A DNA stretch of 64,000 nt from Trematomus loennbergii (GCA_012861695.1 JAAOOA010000016.1:23691494-23755493); one strand, 5' to 3'; shown: positions 44,697-61,140, counted from the stretch's first letter. The notes: a model not told the origin generated them from the letters alone. Made by a program: numbers and translations.

Positions 44697-45155
44697 GGTA
44701 CCACTTTACAATAAGTCTACCCTTACAGTATAAAGGATTCATAAAGGGTTTATAATTAGGTTATGAACTAGGTTGTAAACACTTTATTAATCATTAAGAA
44801 CCATTTATAAACCAGTTCTAATATAGTTTTCATACATCAACACAGGCTCACTATTTGGCAAGATGACTAAGCCTTATATTGGCTACTTAGCGAGAATCAA
44901 CTCAGTGAACAACAGATACCAAGGATGCTGGCTGATGAAGAACACAAAGTAAGCTAAGTAGCCAATATAAGGCTTAGCAGTACAGATACATGTGGGCTCA
45001 CTATTTGGCAAGCAACCGGTCACAGTTGCCCTGTTTATCTCATGTCTTATAAAAGCTTATTAATCATTTATAAAGTGTTCACAACCTAATTAATAAATGA
45101 ATTACAAACTATTCGTAAACCCTTTATAAGAGTAGTCTTATTGTAAAGTGGTACC
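44697..45155. mobile_element. 459-bp MITE with 8-bp target duplication
   Basis: Perfect 19-bp inverted ends GGTACCACTTTACAATAAG. Flanked by a perfect 8-bp duplication CTGAATTT (44689-44696, 45156-45163). A second internal inverted repeat of 24 bp begins CTAAGCCTTATATTGGCTAC near 44870 and pairs near 44957. The 8-bp duplication suggests hAT-type integration, though the termini are not canonical. Confidence 0.9.
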
Positions 45156-45668
45156 CTGAATTTTACAGTGATACACTTAACATAAGTGTGGATGTTGATA
45201 AGACAAAGCCTATTCATACTTTGCCTTGTCAGAATCAGCTTTCTTACAATTGCTCAGGACAAGTACTAAACATTTTGCCTCAAAGTCCATTCAGTAATTA
45301 AAGTGCTTTGGATTGCATCACACAATCTTCCAAAAATATGAAAGCCATGAAAAAGACCACGAGACACAAGACTAGAGGAAAGAGACACTACAGAAAAGAT
45401 TCTCCCAAATGTTGTCTTATTTTCACTTCCTAAGAAATGTTTTTTCTCCCACTCGGAAATGTTCAATGACTTTCAAGACTCCCTGGACTCAGAGATCTTT
45501 TATCTTAGCGGGACCTACCGTCTAGGATAAATTGATAAAGTTGAAAGAAAAAAGCCTGACACGACATTGCTCAGCTTTTATTACCTTCTTTTACCCATCA
45601 TCTTGATTTATCCATCATTTGGATTTACATTTGGATTAAAAAGATAGAAGATGAAGATAACGTTGATC

Positions 45669-45670
<2 letters not shown>

Positions 45671-45746
<76 letters not shown>

Positions 45747-45836
45747 AGTTTCATAATGAGTGACTTGGGGTTTCCCTGCCCCTGTTTCTTCCATTCATGT
45801 GGCTGGAGACGGAGGGTATAGAGCTGTCAACCCGTG

Positions 45837-45879
<43 letters not shown>

Positions 45880-45897
45880 ATGCGTGCGTGCGTGCGT
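45671..45897. repeat. (GT)n and (CGTG)n microsatellites
   Basis: A GT tract at about 45671-45744 and a separate tract at about 45833-45897 that changes from GTGT to CGTGCGTG. Both alternate purine and pyrimidine, so Z-DNA formation is possible. Confidence 0.9.
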
Positions 45898-46049
45898 CCT
45901 ACAGCAGTGAGATAGATTGTGTGAGGGAGAGGCAATACAAGGTGTGTTCTTTCAGATCGTGTGTGGGTGTGTGTATGTGTGTGTGTGTGGGTGGATGCAT
46001 GCTTGCTTGGCCTTATTAGCACAAGCTTCCTCTTCCTAACTTTCACCAT

Positions 46050-47785
46050 TTTGCATCCCTAGCAACTAAATACTATGATGCTTAGCAGGAGGGAACAAAC
46101 ACACACACGTTAACCATGATATCATATGTTTTTGGCACAGACACAAGATAACATATAACATTAAGAATACCTATACATTGGAAAGATAAACTGCATTATT
46201 CCCAGACAGATTTGATGAGATGTAAATATTCCAGCTGCTGCATAAATTAAGTTAAAAATAATCTGTAACTCACATCAACATCCAATCATCAATGGCAATG
46301 TTACTATGGCTGGTAATAAACAAAACTATTTCTATAGATGTATTTTATAATCATGGAATCATGATTATGAGTAAACATAATTCCTGCAATTGAAATACTG
46401 CATGTCTGCGAGTCAGTCGTGGCCTCGTCCGCCTCTGTTGATCTTGTTAATGCTACTAGGGGGCAGTGCTTCTCCAAAACTGTGTGGGGTCTTAAATTCG
46501 TTTTGAAATAAAAAAATCGGAGCAGCTTGCAAAGCAATCAAGTGAGACATTAAGGATTAAGACAGGTGATCCTTTCAACCCTTGCACACATGTTATATTT
46601 CATGTGGTAACTAAGAGTAAAACCCTAAAAAAATCACAATATACATTCATAATGTTATCAACAGTACACAAATAAATCAAAAAGCCAAACAATCAAACCT
46701 TCTCTGTTTATAGTTCTCAGACGTTAGGAATTGCTGATTTGGGGTTTGGACTGGTATGGGACAAGACATCTGAAAATGTCATATAGTGTTCTTGGGAAAT
46801 GCACTGGGATTTTTAAAAGCTAGATGAAAGTATTTAATTAATTCTCAATTCACTAATTATGAATATCCTATTATTTTGCAACCCAATTTAGGCTAGCTTT
46901 GCATAGAGACTGGAATCGGGGGTGCCGCTAGCCATATTATTAACCTTTTAAATGTTGTCCACCTGGATATATATAGATATATCTGTAATATGAAGCCTTA
47001 AGGATGGGAATTGATTCAGCATTATGAAGTGGCACTTTGATCAGAGTTCAGAATGACCTCTCCATCATACCTGGGATTTCAGCTTTTGTGTCGTGCGCTG
47101 AGGTGCTGCATGGAAATGCATTCAAAGCAGGAAATGACTGATAATAGGTGGCTCTATTTGCTACGCCACCGCTCACACAAATGAGGGGAAATGAACATGA
47201 GAGATGTTGCTATGGAGATGCAAGCAGAAGTGGAGAAAGGTGTGAGCCAAAGGTGTGAAGTTCATCACAGGTTCAAATTCATCCGTCACAGCCGAGTGAG
47301 ATAACAGTTCAATATATCGTCAGATTGTCAGTTGAAGTTTTTGGTAGAGAGAGAAAAATACAGGAAGAGGAACCAGACTTCATCTAACCAATCAACATAT
47401 GGCTGCAGTGGGAAGTGAAAGCATGTTGAATGCTTGACTAGAATAATCTAATATAATCCCAGTTAGTGTTGCATAGTCAGGCCTCCCTTTCCTGTCATGC
47501 TCAATGAAGTCTGAGGAAATTCCTTCTGGAAATCTGAGCACACTGAGGCTAGACGAATAGGTAAGAACAGGGAAAATAAACTTTTGTCACAATTCAAACA
47601 CTACAGAAAACAGAAGAGGAAGCAAACAAAATGAACTGTCCAATCAAATGGCTGACAAATGACTGCTTAAAGAAATTACCATGTTTTTTTAGGAACAAAA
47701 AGATTAACCTTTACCTTGCAATAAATGCCCCTTTGGTAGACCAGGAACAAACCGAAAAACACAACATCTTTTTACGTTTAAAGTT
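46050..47785. other. Intergenic, no recognised features
   Basis: AT-rich; no gene or clear repeat seen. Confidence 0.5.
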
Positions 47786-48170
47786 AAAGGTGGGGTAGGT
47801 CATTTTGGAGAAACCAGCTCGAGTGCGCTAGAATTTGAAAATACACAGCCGGAAAAAATCTGCCACTTCCTTACAGAGCCCCTCCTCCAACACACACGAA
47901 CGCGCACATGACCAATGAGGGCACGAGATAAGTTTGTGCACAGATGGAAGGCTGACAGGCAGGTAGGCCATCCAGTTACTTTAGCCGGGCCGGCTCAGAT
48001 GATGGGTCGTGGTTTTTACAGTACCACGGCTTCCACAGATGACTTTTTTTATGGATTTTTTGTCAAAGCACTTAAGATATTCATTGCTATCGGGATGTTA
48101 AGAGCATTCCATGGAATATAACAAAAAGTGTATCTCGAGCCGGTTTCTCAAACTTACCTACCCCACCTTT
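47786..48170 (-). mobile_element. MITE, TAAAGGTGGGGTAGGT family, copy 2
   Basis: Inverted ends AAAGGTGGGGTAGGT and ACCTACCCCACCTTT. Interior is the reverse complement of the 21.2-kb copy. No TSD was found. Confidence 0.85.
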
Positions 48171-48340
48171 AATGTGTCAAACTTCCCTTTAGCTCCTGTT
48201 TTGGTCCCACCAATCTCCTGAAATAGAAATGTGGATCTTTAATTGCTAAATGCGCAACTGTGTTAACAGCAGGTAGCTCATTTCTGTCTGATGTTTGATG
48301 CTTGGTGGTGTAATAAAAAATCTGCTACTTTTGGTGGCTT

Positions 48341-48689
48341 AAAGGTGGGGTAGGTAAGTTTGAGAAACCGGCTCGAGATACACTTTTTGTTAATTCCATG
48401 GAAAGCTCTTAACATCCCGATAGCAATGAATATCTTAAGTGCTTTGACAAAAAATCCATAAAAAAATGTCATCTGTGGAAGCCGTAGTACTGTAAAATAA
48501 CTGGATGCTACCTGCCTGTCAGCCTTCCATCTGTGCACAAACTTATCTCGTTGCCCTCATTGGTCATGTGCGCGTTCGTGTGTGTTGGAGGAGGGGCTCT
48601 ATACGGAAGTGGCAGATTTTCTCCGGCTGTGTATTTTCAAATTCTAGCGATCTCGAGCTGGTTTCTCCAAAATTACCTATCCCACCTTT
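48341..48689 (+). mobile_element. MITE, TAAAGGTGGGGTAGGT family, copy 3
   Basis: Same family as 21199-21579 and in the same orientation. It lies 170 bp from copy 2 in inverse orientation. The internal CGACCAATCATTTTAGCGGC part is deleted. Confidence 0.85.
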
Positions 48690-51029
48690 AATTGATAAGA
48701 AACACCAAATCGTTGACGTTGCAGATGTAAAACCAAAACAATGAGCTAGCAGATGCTAAAGCGCTCTGCAGAGCTGAGAGGAACTGCTGGGTCAGGTTAT
48801 AGTTCTCTGTGGGTTTGTCACTGCTAGAGACCCCTTTCACATATTTGAAGTCATTCGATCCATTGTAAATACAAATATTACTCAGCACTAACAATTTCAA
48901 ACCGTCAGAGCATACAAACTAAAAGCCAAACTTACTCCCACCAAAGTGACTGAGCTTGCTGCTACGGTTCAGTCATTAACAGAAGAGTTTAAGTGAGTTT
49001 GCTTCACTTCCCTGAGCATGCAGTCAGCAGACGTCTTTAGAGGCTTCCTCTGCTGCAGAGAGACATGCAAACCACAGGTAGCTCATTCAAATGAAAGTAA
49101 ACCTTGTGTCTATTTGTGCAAGGTCAAATACAAATGTGTAGGCAGCAATTTACATTACACACACACACAAAGACTAAAAATAGCTCGAGTCATCTTAGTC
49201 GCATGTGTAGTCCTTTTGGAAGCCATTGAAACATAGATTTGTCCTGATTCAATTAAATGAAAGCTGCAACTATGCATGGAGGGGATTTACTTTGAACTCT
49301 ACTAACACAGGATTCTGTGTTTGATTCACACCTTAAAAAAAAGGTTGCAGCTGCATTTCCATTTCCATGTTCTCACTTCAGTTGAAGCAGTACCTTGTTC
49401 CTCTGCGTGTTCCTGCTGTTTCACAACCTTTAGTTCCTATGAAACCTCTTCCCAACCGCGGTGGATACAGTCACAGATAAAAAGTGGCTTGTCTTGACTT
49501 TTTTTTTGTTGAACATTGTGTTTTCCCAAGCAACTACTATGTCTCACTTTCAGCAGGAGTAGTTTCAGTGAGGTGTTGTAGACTCTATTATGGTCTTGTA
49601 TAATTAGTTTGACATAAAAGGAAATGCTTATTTGCTGAGCGTTGGATTAGAAGATACCTAGCCCTCTTATAAATGGAGCCAGGGTCGGCAGATAATTAGT
49701 ATAGCTTAGCATAAAGACTCAAAGCAGTGGAAACGGCTAGCTAACTCCTACAACATGAAGCTACCATGAGGAAACGAGCAGAGAAACCAGGAAGTCACTG
49801 CACTCGGTTGCTGTTCGTCAGGGAATGATTACAGAAATCTGCATTGGCCAGAGATGCTGCTGAAAAGATCATCTGGTATTCTTTTGAGAAATATTTCCAG
49901 CACACAATTCACCCTAAATGATAACACTTCTGGATATGTAGATTGAAAACACGAGCTACCATGCTGTTTGTAATTAGATAGCTTTATCGTTGGCATGTTA
50001 TTGAACTTTGGTGAGAACAAGGCTTGTAGCGTGCCCCTGCCTCCAGTCTCTATGCCCAGCTCAACCAATCACATCATGGTTTTAACTTCATATTTAGTAC
50101 AACATGAACATGTTTTATCTTCAAACTCTTGGCAAGAAAGCCAAATAAATGTTTCCCTAATCGCCACCTATTCCCTTAATGTTCTTGGATTACTTTTCAC
50201 CCTGATATGAATATTTCCTGCATCATATGAAATGAAATTGCAAAGAAAGAAGTACTCCATCCTTGAATCATAGCTCAACTTCATACACTTTGCAGCCTTA
50301 CTTGTAAGTGCTAAAAGCTTTCACATCCTCTTTTGGCCCTCAAGATGTCACAGGTAGGGACATTGCAATGGTGACACAATGTTGAATGACAGAGTGTTTG
50401 AGTCCGCATTGGAATACTATTAAAAAAAAGGATACAGTTAGTGTGCAGTGTGCAGTGTGCACTTCCTCTTCTGACTTTGTCAAGCCTCGAGCGATTCTGA
50501 CAGGCAAAAACCCTCCTATCTCAATCATCTACACTTTTCAGGAACTAATAACAGCGACCTTGTCTGTAGCTCGACAGTCAGCGTGTTGCATATTTCAAAC
50601 TAGCCAATGGGCTTTGAGCTTTTTCCGAAAGCCTGTGAATTTTTGAGAAACAAGATCTTTTATCTGAGGTTGAAAAACCACAACTTGTTTTAAACAATTT
50701 TCACATGACAAGAGCATTGTTTCCGTGAGGGTTTTAGAAAACTCTGTGAGGGAGTGAGAGGAATGCATGTCTGTGCTCACCTTAGTGGGAGTGTTTAGGC
50801 TTTTATGTGGATTTTATGAGGTTGTTTGTGCATACTATAAGAGTGAGTGGGTGCATACCTGTCGCTCCTGTGGCCAGCTGTAACCTTTTATACTATTATT
50901 TTGTTGGCATGCTAATTAGGACAACCTTTCAGCAACAGTCATGTCAGGTCTTAATGTGTGCACATGTAAAATGTGTCTGACTGTTTGTATATATATATTT
51001 GCACACATATTTTCATATGTTTATATACA
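48690..51029. other. Intergenic, no recognised features
   Basis: No supported gene or repeat boundary. Confidence 0.45.
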
Positions 51030-51130
51030 TTTGTTTTTATATTCGGGATTGTGGGAAACAGTATTTCGATCTCTCTGTCTGTACACACAAACTGGAAGAT
51101 TGACAATAAAGTTGACTTTGACTTTGACTT
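51030..51130 (+). repeat. Retroposon 3' tail ending (TTGACTT)n
   Basis: Matches 6880-6985 over about 80 bp and ends with acaataaagttgactttgac repeats, as a LINE 3' end would. Confidence 0.55.
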
Positions 51131-53276
51131 ATCAAATTAACTGTTTATGTTGTGAAATCTTATCAGCTGATAACTTACAGGAGATTAAGTCTGTGTGGGT
51201 GGGTCTTATCACGTGTGTGTTTAACTACCTCCATGAAGACAGATGACAGGAGGGCTGTGTTTTCTTTACTTTCTCTTTCTCAGAATGATGTCTCAGAAAG
51301 TGTCTGATGTGGTAGCACAAAAAACATGAAAATAGCTAATTTGTTTTGTTGGTGATCCTTTCCAGATGCTTTATTTGCTCATTGGTGTCACAGAAGAGGT
51401 CTGGGCCTGAGGGCTAAATGTGCTAAATAGGGAGAGAAGAGGATGAGGAATAAACAGAGAACTAATGTGTAAGAACAGGACTGTTAAATAAGAAGATGTC
51501 ACAGGTTTGTTATAGATAAGCAGAATGCAGTCCATATAATAGTGCCGGAGCCATATTGCCAAAATCTTCTGCTAAGATATACAGTAGGTCATTTACTGTC
51601 CCAGCGATGTAAATAACCACATGTTTTGTCACTAAATAAATGGTCTATATATGAAATAGCCACAAGGCCAATGTTGGTATTTTTCTGTGTGAAATGAAGA
51701 CCCAACACATTTAAAATACATACATTATAGTTCCAACTTATTTACAAAGAAACACATTATAAATATTCCGTTTATACTCTGATAATTGCAATGAACCGAA
51801 TGGTAATGTAAAGTTGGATATCATAAAGAAAAGTCGCTATCTGTTCCTCAGAACATTTCGGACAAATTTGAGAAGGGCTGGGCAATAATTACATTTCATT
51901 TATGCAATGGAACTGTATTTCATAAAATGTATATCATGATATCCTTATAAACAATAATGGCATCTACCGTGATAATAACAAGCACATTATGGATATTAAA
52001 CAGAGTTTGAGCTCCTTATCTCAACATATGATTTCATCACATCTCCATTAAGAGACGATACATTATCACATTTAATTATTTATGCAAACAACTGTGCAGA
52101 ACCTGTAGCATTTTGACATCGCATTATAATAAAGGAATAATAAATGTAATCTTAATAAGCAACACTCCCATGTCTTTTATCAGCATTTAAACGTTGAATT
52201 GGACTTTGAGTTGCTCAGAATTGTAGTTTTAACAGTTCACTCACACCCATCATGTTTGTGGTTTTTGTGGGCAGGTGCTGTTGGGCGGCCTTGCTGGTTT
52301 ACAGTTAAATCTACTGGAGTGGTTTCCAGTAAGATGCAACTGGGTGGATGTACGATGTCTGACAGTTCATGCCACTAAGGGGTTAACCATCTCCCACTGT
52401 GCAGTTTCTCTCAAACTAACGGCTCCCCAATGTGCTCAGTATACTGTAGTGGGGTTTTTAGTCAGAGCTACTGGTTTCCAGCAAAGACCCAGTGCCTTCA
52501 CAGCAGAGGAAGTGGTGGTGGAGGGCGACTGAAACTGTTCAGAAAAAGAAAAGGAAAAAAGTTCACATGCATATTGCTTATCTTTTGTTATTTGCATCAT
52601 TTACATATCTGTTTTTATTTCATTGAGCTGATGCTACAGTAACTTCCTGTGAGCGACACAGTGACAGAGAAGGGTTCAAAGCCACAGCACACTACAATTA
52701 ACAGAAGTAATTTTTTTTAAACAGAGCTGATATTTGTTTTTTGTCATAAAAACTACCAAAAAAATTATGTCCAGATTAATTTTAAGATATTTTGACAGAA
52801 AAGTTACAAAAAACACCCAAATTGAATTACTTTTTGCTCTCTGCAGTTTTTAGCACACCACATTGACTTAAATGCACGTGTAGCCAACGTCATCACATTG
52901 TGCTAAACACGGGTTTATATCGCCATCTGGTGGAAAAGCACAGCCATGCAGCTAAGTGTAGGGACCTTTTATATATACAGTCTAGTGTAGGGACGCTCTT
53001 CTGCCAAATATCTGTCTGAACAATGAGTTGCTGCTGCACAGAAGAAAAGACACAGCAGGTTCATCTGATGATGTTGAAGTAGGATTATGTAGTTGGATTA
53101 AAAAGCTAATACTTTCTTATATGCTGTTAAAAGCATTGAAAAGGAATGCATCTTAATAAACGTGTAATGGGAAATGTTCATTATATCTTTGGCATTTTAT
53201 AAACTGTATAAAATTAATAATCTATTAATCAAAACTACAAGCTTGATTTCACTCCTTGTTAGCAACAGTTTTAATC
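51131..53276. other. Intergenic, no recognised features
   Basis: The frame at 52275-52532 follows a plausible cag|gtgctg boundary but has no recognised protein similarity. I do not call it a gene. Confidence 0.45.
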
Positions 53277-53291
53277 ATTATTCAGTTATCT

Positions 53292-54511
53292 ATTTTTTAT
53301 TTATTTTATTTTTTATTGAGTCAGGCACAATGAGTTACATTTATACGGTCTATATTTTCATCCAAGGCCTCAGCAAGGTGTTTGAAAATGCTTGTCCAGT
53401 ATCCTTGTAGGCGAGGACAAGACCAAAACACATGAGTCATGTTTGCTGGTGATGTGTGACATCTGTTACAGGTATCCGTGACATTAGGGTATATTTTGGA
53501 GAGTTTAGAGTTGGTGTAATACTGTACGTAGATACGGTGGACAACTTTAAGTTGTATAAGGTTGAGCCTGGAACAGGACGTACTATTGTTCACTCTCGCT
53601 AATGCGCCTTCCCAGACATCATCATCTATTGCTTGGACTAGTTCCTCTTCCCAATCTTGTTTGATTTTACCAAGAGATGTTTCTGTGAGACGGGAGATGG
53701 AATTGTACATTCTTGAAACCAGACCTTTTTCGGTTGTTAGAGTGTCCAGAATTGAGTCAATTATTGAATCCGGAGGGATATTGGGGAAGGAAGGGTTATT
53801 TAGTTTAACCCAGTTACGGACCTGGAAGTAGCGAAATAGATGAGTGTCTGGGAGGCTACATTTGTCAGAGAGTTGGCTAAAGCTACCGAAAACATTGTTG
53901 ATGTAAAGGTCTTTTACTCTGATAAGGCCTCATCTCTGCCACATAGAGAAGGCCCCATCAGTGTGAGGGGGGAGAAAGAGATGGTTGTTGCGAATGGGAC
54001 TATGAATAGAGGATCCATGAAGTCCATGAGCACTTCTAAATTTGGACCATATATATAAACAACTATCGGGTTATTCGAATATTGAGTCGGCCGGCTGGGT
54101 AATGTAGATGTAAGCAAAGCCAAAAGTGAGGTAGTAGGACAGGATTTGGCGTCAAGCTCACACCAACTCAATGTTGGTTCCTTAATCCATACAATTATTT
54201 TGTGGATATTGGCTGCCCAGTAGTAGTGTCTTATGTTTGGAAGCGCCAATCCTCCTGTAGGTCTGTGCCTTTGTAAAAGCTCTCTCCTAATTCTACTTCC
54301 CTTGCCATCAAAAAGAGGAGATTAGTGTGTCTATTTTACAAAAAAGTGATTTGGGTAGGAAGACTGGCAGACATTGAAAGAGGTACAGGAGCACGTTCAT
54401 TTTGATACAGTTTACCCTCCAGCGATAGTTAAATGTAAATGATTCCACCTTTCCAAATCAAATTTGAGTTTGTCAATTAGTGGTGGGACGTTGTTTTTGT
54501 AAAGGTCTGAG
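53292..54511 (-). mobile_element. 5'-truncated L1 (Swimmer-like) LINE, ORF2 C-terminal part
   Basis: Flanked by a perfect 15-bp duplication ATTATTCAGTTATCT (53277-53291, 54512-54526), with a T-rich run at the left, the poly-A tail on the minus strand. The minus strand encodes L1 ORF2 C-terminal text: FDLERWNHLHLTIAGG, LALPNIRHYYWAANI, LNLIQLKVVHRIYVQYYTNS, CNRCHTSPANMTHVFWSCPR. These are split over frames by several indels, so the copy is dead. It lacks the endonuclease and the reverse-transcriptase catalytic core. Confidence 0.92.
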
Positions 54512-54526
54512 ATTATTCAGTTATCT

Positions 54527-57717
<3,191 letters not shown>

Positions 57718-57914
57718 AGATAGATAGATAGGTAGGTAGATAGATAGATAGATAGATAGTTAGATAGATAGATAGATAGATACACAGACATATATATATA
57801 GATAGTTAGATAGATAGGTAGATAGATAGATAGATAGATAGGTAGATAGATAGGTAGATAGATAGATAGATACACAGACAGATATGTAGATAGTTAGATA
57901 GATAGATAGATAGG

Positions 57915-57969
<55 letters not shown>

Positions 57970-58073
57970 GTAGATAGATAGATAGGTAGATAGATGGATA
58001 GATGGATAGATAGATAGATAGATAGGTAGATAGATAGATAGATAGATAGGTAGATAGATAGATAGATAGATAG

Positions 58074-58145
<72 letters not shown>

Positions 58146-58212
58146 CAGGTAGATAGATAGGTAGATACACAGACAGATAGATAGATAGATAGATAGATGG
58201 ATAGATGGATAG
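57718..58212. repeat. (GATA)n array with GGTA, GTTA and ACAGACA variants
   Basis: Nearly 500 bp of GATA tetramers with scattered GTAG, GGAT and ACACAGACA interruptions. It ends directly against a retroposon tail. Confidence 0.95.
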
Positions 58213-58258
58213 ATACTTTATTGCTCTCAATTTGGGAAATTCTTTCGTTATAGAAGCA
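58213..58258 (-). repeat. Retroposon 3' end next to the GATA array
   Basis: tactttattgctctcaattt gggaaattc-like text is the common 3' end of fish LINEs whose tail is GATA. It probably seeded the array. Confidence 0.5.
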
Positions 58259-60470
58259 AAAGTGTGTTCAGACATTGAAATACAAAAACTTAAAATGTAG
58301 GTAGTGTTGCCTGTTTTTGCTGAGCATATTAAGCACCAAGCACTGTTTTTCTAATGAAACACAACATCACTGAAACTGGAATTTGCTGTCTCAAAGAAAA
58401 TGTTCAAAGAAAGAATTTGTGGTCTGGTTTCAGGCGCTGCTAAAATGAAATGCTCTGAACATGCAGAAATAATACTGTGACGAAAGCAGAAGACCAGGTC
58501 TCCAATGTGGACAGATACTGACCAGCAATCAGTAATGACTTAAAATGAATTACATTACATTTTGAGGAGGAAAATCCAGCTCAATTTGTTTTAAGACGTT
58601 TATAGAGAACAGTTGTATTTTTGTCCTTTTTTAAAGAGGAAACTCAAACCGTTGATGTAAGACAGAAATGTTTTTATGCCTTTGGCAGATGTTTTAATAG
58701 TTAGAAAGCTCTTCAGGGTCCCATTTCTGTCACTTCCTGTATGACTACGTACATTGCGTCCAGCTTCGTCAAAGAGCATATGAATTTGTGTGTGTGTGTG
58801 TGTGTTAGGAAAAGTGTGGGAGCTCCAGAGGAGGATGTATGTTACAACATTCCCATGATTTCCTTCGAACAGGAGACTGAGCTGGTGGGTCGGGAATGAG
58901 TTTGTATCAAATAGAAAAGGCTGACTTGTTCAATTTAGATTCAGAAATTCAGAATGTATTACTTTTAATATAACAGATCATTTCAGTGTGTTGCCTCTCT
59001 GAAGTACGTAACTCTGTCCTGAAACAGTATCAGAATGTGTGTAAGGTAACATCTGACTGTGCAAGAGCTTTGCATTTCCAAAAAAGACAGATGATACATT
59101 GTCAGCACGATGCAGTCATTCTTGTTTTCACTTTACCAGTCTAATAACTGATGTGTCACTGTTTAAAACCATGGGCAAGATGACAAGTTCCTAAATGTCA
59201 CAGAAAGTAATGGTCGGGGCTGAGGGTGCAGATGTTTCAGATTTACAAAAGAAAATACAGATTACATGAAGTGATAGCATTTCCAGTGAGAGTCAAAGAT
59301 GGATCCATTTGTAATGATTAAGGGGTCATCAAAGGTCACCCACACATGAACTTCTTGACCTAAGGTTGTGAAAACATTCACTTTCCACATCAGCCTTATT
59401 TCCTGTTTTGACAGAGCTTCACTTTTGCTAAACAACTTCGGTCTATTTTCTGTTTGTGCTTTACAGGATTTCAGATTAAGTGTTTTAAGAGGCAAAAAAT
59501 GGCTGTTGGTAATCACATAACTTTTCCTCAAAGCTCAGCTGTGCACTGGGATGTGTGGTAACAAAACCTTGGTTTGGAAATTAGCTTTTTGCCTTTTTTC
59601 TAAAATATAATATGAGATATTATCCTCACATTTCTGTGATGAGGACAGAGCTGTAGACCTTCAGGTGGCGTAGATCAACGTACAGTAAGTGTTACAGCGT
59701 GGGGAAGCAGCTAGCCAAGTTAACATGTTGTACCTTCTGGTTTACAGTACATTACAAATTATATATTTCTTTATAATAACAAAACTAGGAAGAAGTGACT
59801 CTGCGCAGCCTGAAGTTGAGACATGCCTTTACAGAAGTCAAAACTGAAACCTAGACAGAGATGCTGCAGCTGCTCTGAAGATAATCTGGTACAGTGTTTG
59901 CCAAGAAATAGTTTCAGCAAACAGCACCTGCTAGAAAACACAGCTTTTAAAAAGATATATACTTTTATCTGTAGGTATTAAACAATCAAGATGCGTTATT
60001 TAATTCGCTTTAGAGTTGTTGGTAGGTATAGATTGTAGCTCCTTATAGAGATATACAGTCAAGGAATTGACTCAGTAATGTCTGGGTCTATTAAACTTTG
60101 GCTAACATTAGCCACATAAGCTACTTGTCATATCAGACCAAGCAATGCTGTAGCAACTAAAGCCCTGATGGTACTAAATGGAGTGTGATTTATTGTCTTT
60201 TAAAAGTGTCAATTTCTTTCAATCATAAGATTGATATTCATATAATGATTCCACTCAGAAATGTACCCAAACAGATTAAGTATTTCCTCGAGTCAGGCGA
60301 TTCCGTAACCCTTCACTGGACGGAAATCATTTAACCATGCCTCTGGGAATTCTGGGAAATGGCAAAAATATGTTTATTTTTGAATATAGCCGCAGATAGT
60401 GCTGTTTCTCATGACACACATCGCAAGGTCAGTGTATGTGTCCCCTTCTCAGGCTTTCTTCTGAGAACAC
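58259..60470. other. Intergenic, no recognised gene
   Basis: Contains a short GT tract at about 58790 and a weak exon-like frame just after it, which I did not accept. Confidence 0.4.
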
Positions 60471-60581
60471 ACACACACACGCACACGCACACACGCACAC
60501 ACGCATGCGCACAACAAAAAAATTGTTGGAGCAGTTTGAAGCTGAGTGAGGGAGGAAGCTTGCAGGTTGAGTAGGAGATTC

Positions 60582-60582
<1 letters not shown>

Positions 60583-60655
<73 letters not shown>

Positions 60656-60684
60656 TGGTGTGTGTGTGGTGTGTGTGTGTGTGT

Positions 60685-60742
<58 letters not shown>
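60583..60742. repeat. (GT)n microsatellite
   Basis: GT tract with several GGTG and GGGTG breaks. Confidence 0.95.
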
Positions 60743-60744
<2 letters not shown>

Positions 60745-61090
60745 GAAGTGGTTTGTCACTGATGACTCAGCCGGGCCAAGCCTCTCATTTTCTCTCCCTC
60801 CCTCTCTCCATCTACTTTTCTTTATAAACTCAATTCATGTCTCTTTCTCTACTCTGTCTCTCTTTTTTTTAATGTTCTGTCCTTCTCTTATCTTCTCTCT
60901 CCCCCTCCTCTACTCTCTTCTCCTCATTTATCCTTGACCTTTGGAGGTATTTTGATACGAGAGTGTGTGTGTTGGCCTGTTAATACACTCAGAATGTGTG
61001 TGGGAAGCTAACTGGCTTCCTTCAGTGACATTAAAACATTCCTTTTGTCTCCTTTCTCCTCTCTTCTCTTTCTGTCTTTGCTCTTCTTAG

Positions 61091-61140
61091 TGTGCAGTGA
61101 AGACTTTCTGACGAAGAGCAGGATGGAGACTGACAAACCG
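61091..61140 (+). CDS. Possible small exon of an unidentified downstream gene
   Basis: Fifty nt lie between a long pyrimidine tract ending tgctcttcttag and a consensus donor, aaaccg|gtgagt. One frame is open, CSEDFLTKSRMETDKP. It also holds ATG at 61123 in a strong Kozak context (agcaggATGg) with a phase-0 exit after METDKP. It could be a 5' UTR plus first coding codons, or an internal exon. I recognise no family and found no partner exon; the splice signals alone could occur by chance. Confidence 0.3.

Noticed and set aside
52275..52532. 85-residue frame after a CAG/GTG boundary
   Set aside because: No matching donor or acceptor partner and no protein likeness.
58815..58899. Exon-like frame containing APEEDVCYNIPMISFEQETE
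   Set aside because: The acceptor follows a GT tract rather than a pyrimidine tract, the donor is weak, there is no partner exon, and the protein is not recognised.
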